In this document: in pieces, positions 1-13,420 of the stretch
Numbering within the stretch: position 1 is the stretch's first letter
How the letters are laid out: every line of letters begins with the position of its first letter
The notes under the pieces: model-generated
What the model was told of the DNA's origin: nothing
What the model saw: only the letters and a program-made list of their open reading frames with translations
Database searches by the model: none
Origin: Planococcus citri
Lineage: Eukaryota > Arthropoda > Insecta > Hemiptera > Pseudococcidae
Reading direction: 5' to 3'
DNA: 64,000 bases
NCBI RefSeq assembly: GCF_950023065.1
Contig: NC_088678.1
Location: forward strand, 60,418,460 to 60,482,459
Program-made: the position numbers and the translations under genes

Positions 1-1050
1 TGGATAATTATTAATAACCAAAAAAATTCCACTTTTGGACGACTTTTTTTAAAATCACGTAGGGTTGAAATTCAACTTCGATGGGTGATTTTTATACAAT
101 TTTTCATGCTGATCACTGGAAAAATGATGAAAAAATGTTATTACGTCAGGATTTTTCACTATTTCAGGGTTGATGACACTATCCCTGAAATTCTATCTAT
201 TTTTGGTAACTTTCAAGTGATTTCTATAATAATTTTACGATTTTCTTTAGGTAACTTTTATGTGATTTTTTTCACGATTTCATTTCATTTCAATATTTGA
301 CCAATTTTTGGAATTTTTTTTTATAATCTCAATTTTTCCAGTATTTCGTCAATTTTCAGCCAATTTAAAAAATTTTCAGTTCAAAAAATTATCAAGCAAT
401 TTTCGTGAAATTTTGCACATTTATTTTAATTTTTTTTCACCAATTTGTGGTAATTTTCATTCAACATCTGGGACGTCAATTCGTCAATAATTTTTATAAC
501 CGTGTTTCTTTAATTTTAAGAATATTTCAACGATGTTTTGTAAAAAAGGCCAATCTGCATTTTAAAAAAAAAATCACTCAGGGCTTGACTGCTTAAAAAG
601 CTAGAGTTGTAAAGCTAAATGGTCTAACTGAATGATGCAGTTTAGCCCTGATACAGTTTTGCCCCTTCCAAATTCACCTGGGGGAAGGGTCCAAATTCGC
701 AACTTGAAATAAAAATATGTCACTAATGTGCCTTTTTCAATCTTCTAACCCTATTTGACCTTTCTTCAGGATCGAAAGAGTCGATTTATGGGCTACTTCT
801 TGCGTTTTTTTGACCTTCAGAGCAGCCTGCAGAGTGCAGACCTCCTCCCGAATTGACCCAAAGGCCAATAAATTTGCAACGTATGACAAAAATTTCTTTC
901 ATGAGTTTAAAAAAAAAAAAAAACAACACGAGGCCTAAGGCCTCAAACGCTATTATGTTTGAATTTCCCTGAAATTCGAGAGCAATATTTTCAAAATTCT
1001 TCATTTTTTTCAGAAAGTGGCGTCTCACATAAATTGTTCTAGTTTTTCTT
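1..1050. other. AT-rich non-coding stretch, no gene seen
   Basis: Dominated by TTTTT/AATTT words with stops in all frames. The open frames of 60-80 codons here are low-complexity Phe/Ile/Lys translations of A/T tracts with no recognisable domain. Apart from the small hairpin at 578-651 and the 15-bp palindrome GAGGCCTAAGGCCTC near 930 I see nothing definable. Confidence 0.6.
578..651. repeat. Short TIR-like hairpin (about 74 bp)
   Basis: CAGGGCTTGACTGC on the left and GCAGTTTAGCCCTG on the right are inverted with 12 of 14 positions matching. CAGGG-type ends are common in hAT-derived MITEs, but no matching 8-bp target duplication is visible, so this may be chance or a very eroded element. Confidence 0.25.
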
Positions 1051-3950
1051 CAGCAACATCCTCCTGTATGACTCTCTACCAACCACACAAATCCATCAGC
1101 CCTGCATTTTCTCGCCCACACCACCTCACACACTCATAAATTCCTCATACCTATATCAACACAACTCATTCATAAGAGGAAAAAAAACAATAATAATTGA
1201 AAACACAACCAATAACCATTCTCTAGACCATTTAACAAATTTACGAAATAATTCGCTCAACAGACTCATAATCCAGATACCCAGCTAGGTACCTACCAAT
1301 CTAACCTATCTACATCTAGACTATATTATAACACCTCGAATATGTATCTATGAATTTCGCTCCAAAATATGTAAGTAAGTATCTAAAACCGTACTATTTT
1401 AACAAATTATTGCACAATTTTCTCTCATTGGCTCATAGAGTTATTCAGCAGACCTGTTATGTATACCGTACCGATTTCATTCGTATTATAATAATTTAGA
1501 TCGCGGATCATTTTTCACGGTTTATTGAAACGAAAAAAAAACACATTGTAAATAAAATCATACGTATCTTTTATTTTTTTCCTTAAAAAAAAAAATAATA
1601 ATAATAAAAGAAAGGAACACATTCGCAGTGTATGATTTTTCTACCATTCCTGCCTGTTTTACTCGCACCTTCTTCAATAATATAGAACAATACCGCTTCA
1701 TCGTGTATCTAGTACGAGAATATATTATCGCGAAAATGACCAATATAATCGTCGTAAATAGGTGTTAAGATTATACTCTACGTTCTTTTATCCTCATCTC
1801 ACGCAGAAGAGCAAAAAACCGTAGTAATAACGCCAATAAAAAGGAACCTAATGTACTCGTATAATACACGAGACGAGAGCAAAGTGAATCGAGAGAGAAA
1901 CTCGCATCTTCATATCGAGATCATATACCCACCGCCAGTACCTCTAGCTCTACCTTGGGTCTGGATAAATCGTCGGATATTCAGTCTGAATAATACGAGT
2001 AGGTATTATGTCCATCCATTATCATTTATTTATTCGCAAACCGATTCTAATTTTCAATTAAAATCATTACGAGTAGATCTGTGCTCCGCTATATTCTACT
2101 CGCATTAAATTATCCGTTAGTTATATTACCGCACGTGAAAGCAAAAAAAAAGGAAACTTGGTCGTCGCGACCTTTATATTTTTACGTTCCTTGGAAAAAA
2201 AAACTAATTTCCAAACCATATACGAGCAAAATAAATAGCACATAAAACACCGACGACGATATCCATAATTAAAACCCGAAAAACGAATCAAACAGAAAAA
2301 AATTAACTCGAACCACACACACGCGCTCATATATAGGAATCCATTAGTTACACGGATCTGTGGCAATTTTGGACTTCTTTCTTATACGTATTACCATACA
2401 TCTATATCTAATTTCGTCCTCGTCTACCTCTTCGCAATCGTCAAATATTTATTTTATTAATTTTATAATCAAAGTTAAACGTGAAACTTAATCGAAATTT
2501 AACACCGGTAATAAATCTACTTTAGAGCGGTATACTTTGAAATCGTAAATTCTTAATTACTCGAAGGTTTTTCTCTCATTTTTTTTCTCAACCTTTTCCA
2601 ACGACTACGTCTATTCTCGTACTTCTCTCGGAAAGCTACACGAAGAGAAGAATTATATTCAAATATTCGCCGCCGCAATCCATCTCCTTATAGTCTTCGC
2701 GACCAGTCACATAGAGCATAATTTATTCGACCAAGACCGACGATGAAAATTAATTCGATTAAATAATTACCTACGTATAAAAATATCTCGTACTCTGTCT
2801 CTCTCAGTCTTTCTAACTCTTTCTAACCAAATACACCAGGAATTTATTAAACGTGTACCTAGTTTTTTTTTTTTACCTTCATTACCAGTTTTTTTTCGCA
2901 AATACCCACAACTAATCTGACTGCGAACTCGATGACTATATTTTTAAGCAATTAAAATTTCATGCTGCAGTCGTCGTTAAATGCTATGTAAAGTTGTACA
3001 CACATTTATGTGTAGGTAGAATCAGGTACACGATTTGAGCAACAACAAAAAAAACCACCAACAACACGTTGCCGATGCATTTATCAGCCAATTTTCTAAA
3101 TAGCGAATAAACCGTTATGAATATATAATTTTTTAATTTCTTTCGCGTTTCTTCTCTCCTCTATCTCATACGAAATTCTTTCGGAATTAAAATCAAGCTA
3201 ATTACGTATTGGTAATTTCGTCTAGTTCGACTACGTCGAGCCTGAGCCAAAAAAAAACCAGCCAACTTGATTGATTTTCTGACTGCATTTTTACAGTGTA
3301 TCAAAAAATACACCGGATTTATTGAGCAGGCAGTAGATATAGATGGATACTGGGTTTCACAAAAACGTGCCAATATTATACAGAAAATTCCCTCATTTAT
3401 TACCATTTTCCTTCTTCAGCCGATCGTGATGTCATAATTAATCCCGCAAAGCAACGCAACCTATACTTTGATAAGACCTGTACACAAATTTAGATCGTTC
3501 TGCTAAAAAAAAAAGACTTTCGACGAGGTATAATTTATGTGCATCGGTGTAGTTCGATCCGAGAATAACCTAAGAAACCTATAAAATGTCTACCATTAGT
3601 TGATCAAAGATGCGAAAATTCCTCTTAATCGAGAATACTAATTTAGTCTGAGAGGAAAAAAAACACCGAAATATTCGAAGTGGTGAACAATATGAAAAAA
3701 CTTGTTAATTACGTTTTTAATATTCTCATTTTAAGAAAACCGAGAGAAAAATAAAGATAAGAAGATGGAGCACATTTCAACTATAAATTAATTTATGCGA
3801 GGAATATTTTGAAATGCTAAATAAGAAATCGTAGGTAGGTATGCTCCTTTTTAGAAGAATTTTTTCATAAATTTGATTATAAAATTCGTCAAATGGAAAA
3901 TTAATAAATTAACATTGCCAAATTTAGGCGACAAAAAATCAAAAAAAAAA
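1051..3950. other. CpG-containing non-coding block
   Basis: Sequence changes character here: many CGA, TCG, ACGAGTA and GTACG words, fewer long A/T tracts, and no repeats I can define apart from short A runs and an (AAT)n stretch near 1593. No conserved coding exon is recognised. It may be intron or flanking regulatory DNA. Confidence 0.45.
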
Positions 3951-5850
3951 AAAAAAAGACGACCAATCTAAGAACAAGATTCTCAGCATCAACCGTTAAA
4001 ATTCAACTTCATTTCATTGGGAATTTTTCAAATATATCGAGAATCCACGTTGTTCGATCTGTGTAATGATTTTCAAACTAAAAAATTCGATCTGCAGTTT
4101 TGAGTCAATTTTCCAGTGAAAATCCCAATCTAATTCATTTTTACCTAAAATCGAAAAATTTTGAAATGTTGGCAGATTTTTGTGATCCGTTTGTCGTCAA
4201 AAATATTCAAAAAATGAATGATTGGAATTTGACTCCAACAAGTATATTATTTTATCGATTTTTTTTTCTCAACATTTTTTTTTCTTTTTGCAAATTTTCT
4301 AAAAACCACATCCCCCTTCGTAAAAATTGAATTCATCAAGCAAAACAAGCAAATATTTTGTTGAAAAAAATAAGAATTTCACAAATAGAAAAAAAATCTT
4401 CTTTTGAATAGTTATTTTTTGAACAGAGAAGTTCATAAATTTTCATGATTTCTGAACAATAGTATACATTTTTTCGACCAATGAAACCTCCCAAGAAACC
4501 TTTTGTTGAAAATTTTCGATCAATTTTCATCAAAAAATGTTCTCTTCCTAGGAAACTCCAGTTTGAATTTTTGCCAAAAATTCAGAAACTGGAATTTTAG
4601 GATGTAGTTTTTGAACCCTTCTTCGTCACTCACAAAATTTCTAAGAAAAAATGAATGACAGAAACTCCATCTCACTAAACGTAAATTTTATCGATTTTTT
4701 TCCTAATCTTCAAGACCCTTTTTTTCAAATCAATAATTAAATTTCAGTAAGCCACGTTCTACCTCCTACTCGTAAAAATTCTCAAAATTACCACACAAAA
4801 AGCTAGAAATAAACCAGAGTAAAACAGAAGGCATTACAAAAAAAAAAAATTCTTAGAAATTATTAAACAAGAATTACAAATAAATTCAAGCAAAACAAAC
4901 ATGGAAGAAATATCAAAAAAGTTGAGATTTTCATAACTTAATTTAACAGTTATGTTGGAAATATTTTTTAAGAGAAAAAAATCTTCAATGTTTTCACGAT
5001 TTTTGAACGAAATTTTCGATTTTTTCGAACGAAGGAAACTCTGCAAACAACAACAACAATAATAGAGCTTGTATCAGTCGCCTCATAACTCTTTCTTTTC
5101 ATTCTTTTTTCATGGAAAATCTTTTTTAAAAAATTTCTCATTGATTTCCTAAAAATTTAAAAATTTGAAAAAAAAACTAATCCTTGCAATTGCATACTTA
5201 TAATCAGTTCACAAAAACACTAATTTGACAACTTTTGCAGTTTTCAAACTGTTTTTTTTTATTCACCAAAAAATTCTAAAAAAATACAGCATCAAAAAAC
5301 CACAGGCGAATGGCAATTGATAACGATGTCATTTCATTGAAAAAAAAAATTGGAATTATACACAAGTACAAAACAATTTTAAATGTAACTCTATAAACAT
5401 CACAATTCCACCACAAAATTTGAAAAAATAAAAATAAATACGCTCAACAATTTTTTTTATTGCGGTCAAAAAATTTTCCAACAAAACGAACCTGATAATA
5501 TAGGCCAGTAACTCAACACTAACGCCCTTTATCGATTTCTTTCTCTATTTTGAATTCATTATACACACAGTTCCATATTATTACACTCATCCAGCATATT
5601 GCATTAGTTTAATAGGCTAACAGCTTTGAAAATGCTTCAAAATACTGCTCAAAGTTGAAAAAAGTAGTCTCCAAATAAATAAAAAAAAAAAAAGCTATTC
5701 GTTGTTTGCACTGCAAAAAAATTCATTATCATTTCTAGCCCATTCAAATTCTTTCAAAATCATTTTCCAACAGTTTCAAAATTCAAAATCCAACCCCCAC
5801 TTCTCCCCAGCTCAAATAAAACCTCCCAAGATCTACACCTCACATTATTC
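3951..5850. other. A/T-tract-rich non-coding stretch
   Basis: Long runs of A, AAAATTT-type words and few CpG. Open frames are short and Lys/Asn/Phe-rich. I see no TIRs, no tRNA-like boxes and no splice-bounded exon. Confidence 0.5.
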
Positions 5851-8340
5851 GATCCAAACATACATCACACTCTTGGACATCGTCGTAATCAAAAAAATAA
5901 TAAAAAGAACACCTCCGTGTACATGTTCGTTTCACTCTACCTCCCTTTCTCTCTCGTAAATCACCTCTCAGTTCGACATTTATCACTTCTTTACAATATT
6001 CGTTTTTCGCCAAAGTAGGAGTCATCACCCTCTCCCAAGTCCCAAATCCTCTGGAGCTCGACAAACCGCATACACGCGAGTTCATCTGTCTCCTCTCGAC
6101 CTCACCTTGCCTCAGCTCTCATCGTAATCGCCACCGTTACGATAATTTCTCGACTACGAGTATTTCGCCAGCAGACGACGACAGCGACATTACCGAACCT
6201 ATTAAAATGTCAAAAATCGTCCATAATTTTTTTTTATAATCTCTATACACGCGAAAAAAAATAACAGCAACGGTGCCTCTTTCCTCTTCCCTCCTCTTGC
6301 CACCTTCCCTTAGATCTGCGAGTTTCGATCGTCGTCGATCGTCAATTTAACGTGTGCTCGAGAAAGTATTCCTATACCACCTCAGAGAGTCATACATATA
6401 AGTACATACATAGTATACTTAGGCATACACTACATACGTACTAGTGCCCCCTCCTCCCTCTCTCGTCCTGTCTCAGCACCTTCATCATAGGAGACTGACA
6501 CTTTGTTCTTCTAATTGCCGCCGTTCGTCGGGTATTTTTATATTTATATATAATAAATTATCATTATACGCGCGAGGACCCATATACATGTATGTGCTTC
6601 TTCGCCACAACAACAAATTACTGCACCTTACACGCTGCCAAGTAAATTATCGGTAGATAAGTGAGTAATTTTTAGCAACACCGCGTAGGTAACAACATAA
6701 GTAAACTTTCACGTATAGAAAATTTCGCCAGCTCTCGTCATCTGTCTTAGCAGCTTAATTGCCTCCCCCCGCTCCGGTTTCCACTTCCCAGCTGCCCCGA
6801 AGTACACGGTCAATTACTCGCGATTCCTTCATTTACGTACTCGTCGACGTGTAAGAACCAAAACACTAAAAAAAAAGCATTAAAACGACCTCGCATTACC
6901 CGAAAATAAGCAAATCGAAACAATTTCTCAAAAACTTACTCGACAATATGCTAATAATATCCACCACACATACACCACAACCGGTTCGTCGAACCGGTAA
7001 AATAGCACTAATGAAAAAGCTCACTAAAACGCCGAAAAAAAAATCAAATCAAAAACAAATGAAAAATAGGAAGAATTTGATCAACTCGCGATTTCGAAAA
7101 ACCGCCGACAAAACACACGATCACGATCGAAGGAAAAAAAATCACGAGGAACTCGAAAAACGCAAAATTATAAACTACACGATAAAATATAAGTAAAAAC
7201 GATAAAAAGAAGAAAAAAAATAGATAGGAATGAAAACGAGACAAGAGAGCTTAAAAATTAAAAGGAACTGTAAACCATAGCGTTTTTAAAAACGTCCAAA
7301 ACTATATACGAGCACAAGACGACGACGACGCTGTGAAAACCGTCTTTTCGGTTGTCGTAACTTTTCTCGACGCGAAAAAACCCTCGAAAAACCGCCGTCG
7401 ACTTCTTTTTCTCGCGTTCGCGTATCGTCTTTTAGTATGGTACGTATGTATAGTACGTATACTAAGTATACTACTATGTATATAGGGGTTTGGGTATATG
7501 GAAAACACCACCACTACGATGACGACGACCGACGCGATATGGTATTACAGCGTCGCGGCGCTGTTTTGCATGATTCTCTCTCTTACTTATTCGGAACGAC
7601 AAAATAAAAATAAAAAAAAAAAGGAAAATAAAGAGGGAGGGAAATTCCTCTCTCTTCTACGCGCGGCACGACGACGCGACGAGGTGGGGATATAAGGAGT
7701 TTTAAAAAAGGATAGAAAACTCGAAAATTACTGCACTTAAAGCGAATAAGACACACGCACACATATACAAACTAAGCTCGCTACAACAACCACCACCGAA
7801 AAAGCTGGGCCGAGTAGAGGTGTGATACTTAATAGCAGGGGTTCCTAAAAATACCCTCGTTCGGGCGCCAATTTTCGCCATCGTCGACAAACCGACGAAT
7901 TATACTACTCGTGTTGTCGTCTTCTTTCTTGTTTTTCTTTTTCTTATTCCGTTATATGTACTCGTTTTATTCCTTTTGCATTTCATTTTCAAACGAGCTA
8001 CAGCCTTTGTTTTTGAGCATTTTTAGAGATCTCGTCGCATACACATTTTTTTTCTCGATTAATTTTTTTCGATGAGGAAGACAGGAGTGGGAAGAAATTA
8101 TCGCTAAATTATCGCTCGGAATAAAGGCACCACTGTATAGTAACATAGGTCTGGGTATATTTTTATTGCAAGTTTTTCTCTTTTTCGCTTCTCTCATTCG
8201 CAAAGGTTTTCTGGATTTTTTTCCCTCTCGCTTAATCGGTTCCGCGTTTTAAACCTGCTCTTTTCCGCTTTATTTTTTCGTTTTTCATTTAATGGCCCGT
8301 TGAAGTGTGACGTCGTAAGTTGGTATAAAAATAAAGGTGT
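5851..8340. other. CpG-rich block, possible regulatory or promoter-proximal DNA
   Basis: Dense CGACGA/CGTCG words, especially 7310-7560 and 7660-7700, an (ACG)n run near 7317 and alternating GTA/TAC tracts near 7437-7485. A 19-nt inverted repeat, ACCGGTTCG-T-CGAACCGGT, lies at 6980-6998. Several 60-80 codon open frames occur (for example 6948-7196 and 7498-7695), but they are rich in Lys/Arg/Thr from the simple repeats and match no family I know, so I do not call them genes. A first exon or promoter could lie here but no start is convincing. Confidence 0.35.
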
Positions 8341-9180
8341 ATTTTAACGATAAATTTTCCGAGATAAGTTTTCTCATCTTTTCTTCTTTTTTTTTCCGAC
8401 GAATAATTAGAATTTATTTTTTGTAAAAAAAATACGCCGTATGGGCATAGTAATTTTTATATTTTTTTAAAAATATGTTTTCTTAGGGATTTCATTTTTT
8501 TTTGGCGATGAGGGAGAGGGGAGGGATACCAATTTGGAACTTTATATTTTCTTTTTACAACGTTTTAAAATTTCTTTACCAAAAAAAATTCCATTACTAA
8601 GGTATTTTTGCCAAGCTGACTTCAAGAGTTTTTTTTTTTAGATATTTGTCTGCGTTGCTGAAAAATTACTCGTAACTTTAAAGAAATGAACTCTGAATGA
8701 GTACATTGAACTTGGAAGTGAAGCAATTTGAATTCCAACAAAAAAATTAATCAAAATGATTATAAAATAAATATTGTAAAAAGTGAAAAAAAAAATCCGC
8801 CTACTTAAAACAAAAAATAATACGATTTCTGAAAAGAGCATTGGCCTGAAACCCTCTCACCCAAAATTTCAATCACCCAAGTTGATTTCTTCGAACGTAC
8901 TTCTTCGGTAAAAATGAAATGGCTTTTCTAAATCAAATTTCATAATTATCGACAGTTTCAGAACAGCCAACGCGATTTTTGTTATCCAGGCAAAAATTTG
9001 GAGGCTGAAAATCGAGTTCTGGATCATTTTTAACCTGTTTCCTTGCTAAATTCACAATTAGGATAATTTCCAAGTGGACACCTGAGTGTATTTCATTGAC
9101 CATGTTCAAATTTTTTAGTGAAAAAATACAAAAATAAGTAGCCTACCTCATCAAAAATTGCTAGTCAACAAAACATAAGC
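8341..9180. other. AT-rich non-coding stretch, no gene seen
   Basis: Transition from the CpG-rich block into A/T tracts. No repeat family, RNA gene or exon can be supported here. Confidence 0.5.
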
Positions 9181-9224
9181 TCGAGGTTTGCACACGGTAA
9201 TCATATCCGTCGCGATTAAACTCG

Positions 9225-9760
9225 TTAAAAAAATCCAGAATACGCCAAAGACCGATTTTGAGCTGCTCAACAAACTGACTTTGGCGATCTCTGGAACAAT
9301 TAAAGAATCCTGGAAAAATCTAAAATCTCATTGGAGACGTCAGAATGGCCAGAAATATCGTGAAATCTGAAAATAGATGATTAATTTTCGCTGAGAAACG
9401 GTCCTTTGTGCGAATTTCAAAAATTCATCCACTAATCTAAAATTTTTGATTTTTCAATTTTTCCTTTCAATTATGCTGGTCAAAAAAACACCCGAGGAGT
9501 TTGCCTAAAAATCGTCTAAATTGCAGATGAACTCGTCGAATAGGTCAAAAATAAGCCAGAACTTGATTTTCAGCTGCATAAGTTGATTTTTGCATCGTCT
9601 GAAAAAATTCAAAAATCGTGGAAAGATCGAAAATTGTGCTGGAAGCTCCAAAATGGCTGAAAATGATAGAATTCGGTTTAGAGTTGACCATATCAGCTTC
9701 AGAACTGACTTTCATCGATTATTACTAAAAAAAAAAAAGTATTTACCTTTAAAAAAATTC
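9225..9760 (+). repeat. Dispersed repeat family A, two tandem degenerate units
   Basis: Two diverged units about 310 bp apart share the order: 'GATTTTGAGCTGCTCAA', an A-rich segment, 'TCTGG/GTGGAAAGATCGAAAAT', then 'CCAAAATGGC...GAAAT'. Related units recur near 47550-47950 and probably 48500-48600, with the same pairing (AAAAAAACACxCxxGAGGAGT precedes the second unit at both loci). It is a non-coding interspersed repeat of unknown class, and the local open frames are by-products of it. Confidence 0.5.
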
Positions 9761-10239
9761 AGAAAATTGCATGTTTTAAATTTTTCAAAAATTCGTCAAA
9801 AATTGAAAAATTTATTGAAATTCAGGTAATGGCTTATGGAGGTTTCAAACCATTCCCTTTTCAAAAGGACAAACACCTGGCGTAGCTTTCGTGTTAATAT
9901 CCAATTTTGAGATGAAAAAGATTTGGGTAATCCTTATTTTGAAGTTCCACTTTTTCTTACGCTTCTACTTCCTAAAACATTCGATTTCAAGAGAAAATAA
10001 TTCCTCTTTTCACATTTTCTAAAATTCAAAAGAACTGGTAGCAAGTACCTACCTCTTGAAGTCACAAAAAATTTAAAAAATATTGTTTCTAAGAATTTCA
10101 ATTTTTCGGTCATAATTTCTTGAAGAAAATTTCTAATCAAACAACCTTCCTCTCCCCAAGCAATGTTTTCTCTTCTGCAAAAGTCCAAGTAAAAACAAAT
10201 TTAAAAATATAATTTTGAAAAAATTTTCAATCTCCGTAA

Positions 10240-10990
10240 AAAATTTTAAAAGAAAAAAAAAATCTCGCGGTTTCTAAAACTATGCCATTCTAACAGTACA
10301 AAGTCCCCAAAGTTTGGGGGAAAAATCTGAAAAGTTTTATTTTTTATGCAACCTTCCTCATCTAAATTTGCCAATAATTGCCGAAAATGTGCGCATTTTG
10401 CTAAAATTGTCAGTCTTTCTTTTTGCCAAAAATTCAATTGTAAAAAATTATCGTTTTTTTTGCAAAAACATCCAAAAAGTTTTACTTTTTTCCAAAAATT
10501 GTCCGAAAGTCATTCTAGCTTTTTAACAGTTAAAAGGTCTCGTTTTTTCACCTAATATCGCCAAAAGTTTGAAAAGAAAACAAATCTCATTTTTTGAAAA
10601 AAAAATGCTTTGCTTTCAATTTTTCCAAAAAATTATGCAGAAGACTCGCTTAGGAATTCCTCAGAAATTGCCAAAAAGCAGTCAATTTTTTTCCAATAAT
10701 TCCGAAAAAGTCCTTGCTTTTTGTTGAAATTGTAAAATTGCTTTTCGACAAAAATTGTAAAAAAAATTCTCTTAAAAATAGGTTGTTTTTTTTTTGCAAA
10801 AAATTCCCAAGTTTTACTTAGATATTTATCAAAAATTGTCCTAGTCTCGCTTTTTCGCCGAAAATTGCAAGAAAACCATCACTTTTGTTAAAATTATTAT
10901 AAGTCTCGTTTTATTTCGCCAAAAATTGTTTTTTTTTTGCCAGAAATTGCAAAAGTCCTTATCTACTTTGCCCCCAAAAATTGTCAAAAC
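10240..10990. repeat. Degenerate minisatellite of TTTTTGCCAAAAATTG type
   Basis: The motif TTTTxGCCAAAAATTGTxxAAA recurs at irregular 30-50 bp spacing for about 750 bp. Similar arrays occur at 25250-25990, 48010-48410 and 60200-61310, so this is a window-wide sequence class. Overlapping open frames at 10314-10555 are Phe/Lys/Ser translations of the repeat and should not be taken as proteins. Confidence 0.6.
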
Positions 10991-11549
10991 TTTTCGATTT
11001 TTCATCAGAAAGTTTCTTCAAAATATACCTAGTTCAAATTATTTAAAATTGAAAACTAGAACATTTCAATTCGTGTAATATTATTTTTTTTGTGATTTTT
11101 TTCATGCATTAAAATTTGAAACTATCGATTGAATCTCTCTTAAGCAATGAGGTGATAAGGCAATGTTAGAATTTTATAGCAACTTTTCGAAACAATGTTG
11201 ACAGCCAAAGAAAAAAAAATGATGGCTCCCCACACTTTGCCATTTCATGAATCAGCTTCACCCCTCTCTTCTCCTCGCAAAACATCAAAATGTCATTAAA
11301 AAAAAACTCCACTCAACATTTTTATTTCTTTCACATCACCAAAACGAACTAAATTCACTGCAGGCAATTTTCAATCAAAAAAAAAATATATTTTCACAAT
11401 CCCGTCACAATTTTTTTCATCGAGAAAAAATGCAAACTTTTCCGACATTTTACAGCGTTCGAAAATTTTCAAAATTCACGTAGGCTGCAGAAATGAAAGC
11501 AACACCCACAACACTGAAATTTCATCTCTGAAAATTCCACATTTCAACG
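10991..11549. other. AT-rich stretch, nothing definable
   Basis: A/T tracts with scattered CTTCAC/CCTC words near 11250. No RNA gene, TIR or exon recognised. Confidence 0.45.
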
Positions 11550-13420
11550 TCAAAGCGTCCACCATTCATTCTGAACTTCCTACTCGGACATCGCCGCCGA
11601 TCAATCGAGTCCTTTCTGCTTTCCTTCATCTAAAAGCTCTTAATTCGAGGTACGCTTATAATCCTAATTCCTTTTTCAACCCCTGTGTGTGTTGTGTAGT
11701 CCTCCTGCAACACGCATACATTGGCTTTTTTCGTGATTAAACTCGAAGGCGAAATTTGTCTTTCGATAAAAGTCTGCGAAGCGAAGGTCTACCGTACCAT
11801 CGTTTCTTTCACGCGTGGAGAACACCTCGTAACATTTTCAAAATTACGACCAAGACGACAATTGCATCGCTCCAAACGTTAAGATGGATGAAACACGCAA
11901 TAAAACAAAAACCCCCGACGACAAGATTCTCTATACACAATCGGTAGGTATGTTCGAGAGTAATTTACTCGTACAATATACATACATATAATATATGAGC
12001 TGGCACGATGGAAAAACGCGTATCGTCGACCGCAAGTGGAAAAATTTTAAGACACCCTGACCAAGAGGGTAGTTTTATCCCTAATTAATGTGGAGGGCGC
12101 ATGTACGACGCCACAAAACCGACGCCCTTAATGAGTTTCTTTAGCAGCAGGCTGACGCTACAACAGATGATGGTGACACAGTGTATAAGGTTTTTCACCA
12201 CATATATACGAGCAACTCACTAATACAACTACACCCTCATTCGGCTCGTATGGTATCTACACAGCGAGCTTTTATTCGTATGGTATATATTTGCGATATC
12301 ATCGTCATCGTCGTCCTCGTCCTCATCCTCATCCTCGTCCTGCTGAACCATGTACAGTACACAGCTCGTGCTCGTATTCGCAAAAATGTGTATATTTTAT
12401 ATAAAATCGCCTCGTCCTTGGTGTTTTTCGCGATGCTGCGACCTTTGCGGCTGCCTTCTGCCAGCTTTTAGCCTATTCGTCGCTGTTAGCATTATTTTAA
12501 CTACAGCTGATACGATGAGGAGGATCCATATTATGGCGAAGTTATTATATGAATGAGAAACGCCACCGTTAGTGTCTTCTTCGCAGTCGCGACCGCGCGC
12601 ATATTCAAAAAACTTTACACCCTCTTGCGCCAGCCAGGGCTGTGGAGTGTGGATGTCGCCTCCTGCACACTTCAGCTTAAATTCGTCGTTAGCTTGCGCC
12701 TGCCAAACGTGAAACGTTCACGGTGCCCCTTAAACAGCCTTTTTTTTAACCCCACCAAAAAAATAAGGTAATTAGCATCGAGCCTGTATAGCTCGGGTTA
12801 TGCATTTTTCCCAAAGGTATCTCGAGTTGAGCCATGTTGCAGCTTTATAAATCTGGATAAAGTAATCCGGGTCGCGTGTGCGGCTTCTGTCCCTTTTTAT
12901 TTTCCTAGAATGAAGGTAAGTATTACAAATACTACGATGATCCACTACCATAATTCAAAAATACACTCAAAATTATCAAAAACCATACTCACGACCTAGC
13001 TCAAGGTGAGAAAATCGTATACCTGTTCGTCGCCGTTTTTGACCAGCCTTTCTCTACACCCTCATTCATCTTGTTACAAGGACATCGCGATGAAATCCAC
13101 ACGACCAATGTCTTTTGAAACTTACATACGCGGAAAAAAGACGTAAAAACCGACGAACGAAAAAAAGGGGTGAACGACGCGCGAGTTATTCTTTCCTTGA
13201 AAATAACTATTTTTGACGTGTCTGTTACATAAAGAGAGAGTTAAGGCAGTAAATGATCAAAAGAAATTTACGACTACCATGTCCGCATCGCATCTCTTCT
13301 TCCCTCATCTCATCACGGTGGCTTCTTTTACTGTATATATTTCGACGCGTTGTAAATATTATTTCGTAGCTACAGTGTGCAGCTCATCGTCGAATGACTA
13401 ATTCGATTTACGTGGCTAAT
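11550..13420. other. CpG-rich block with possible regulatory or exon content
   Basis: CpG and GC content rise sharply (12060-12140 and 12560-12720). An imperfect ATC/GTC trinucleotide tract runs about 12298-12341. Open frames of 60-96 codons exist (12181-12471, 12553-12771) but look like translated simple repeat or chance sequence with no domain. The segment contains the microexon-like signal at 12909-12915. It fits a regulatory block or an intron of an unseen gene. Confidence 0.35.
12909..12915 (+). other. Candidate 7-nt microexon between strong splice signals
   Basis: A pyrimidine-rich tract (TTCTGTCCCTTTTTATTTTCCTAG in two parts, 12885-12908) ends in AG. It is followed by AATGAAG and then directly by GTAAGTATT, a near-ideal donor. 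The seven bases between the sites would be a microexon, or the acceptor or donor could belong alone to a different exon. AATGAAG contains ATG-AAG, so a tiny start-codon exon is also possible. Seen: both signals. Inferred: that they are used. Confidence 0.25.

Noticed and set aside
10240..10990. CRISPR-like array
   Set aside because: Repeats are degenerate, spacing is irregular, there are no unique spacers between conserved repeats, and the DNA is eukaryotic.
12181..12471. 96-codon frame with I-V-V-L-V-L-I-L-V-L membrane-like segment
   Set aside because: The hydrophobic segment is the translation of the ATC/GTC trinucleotide tract.
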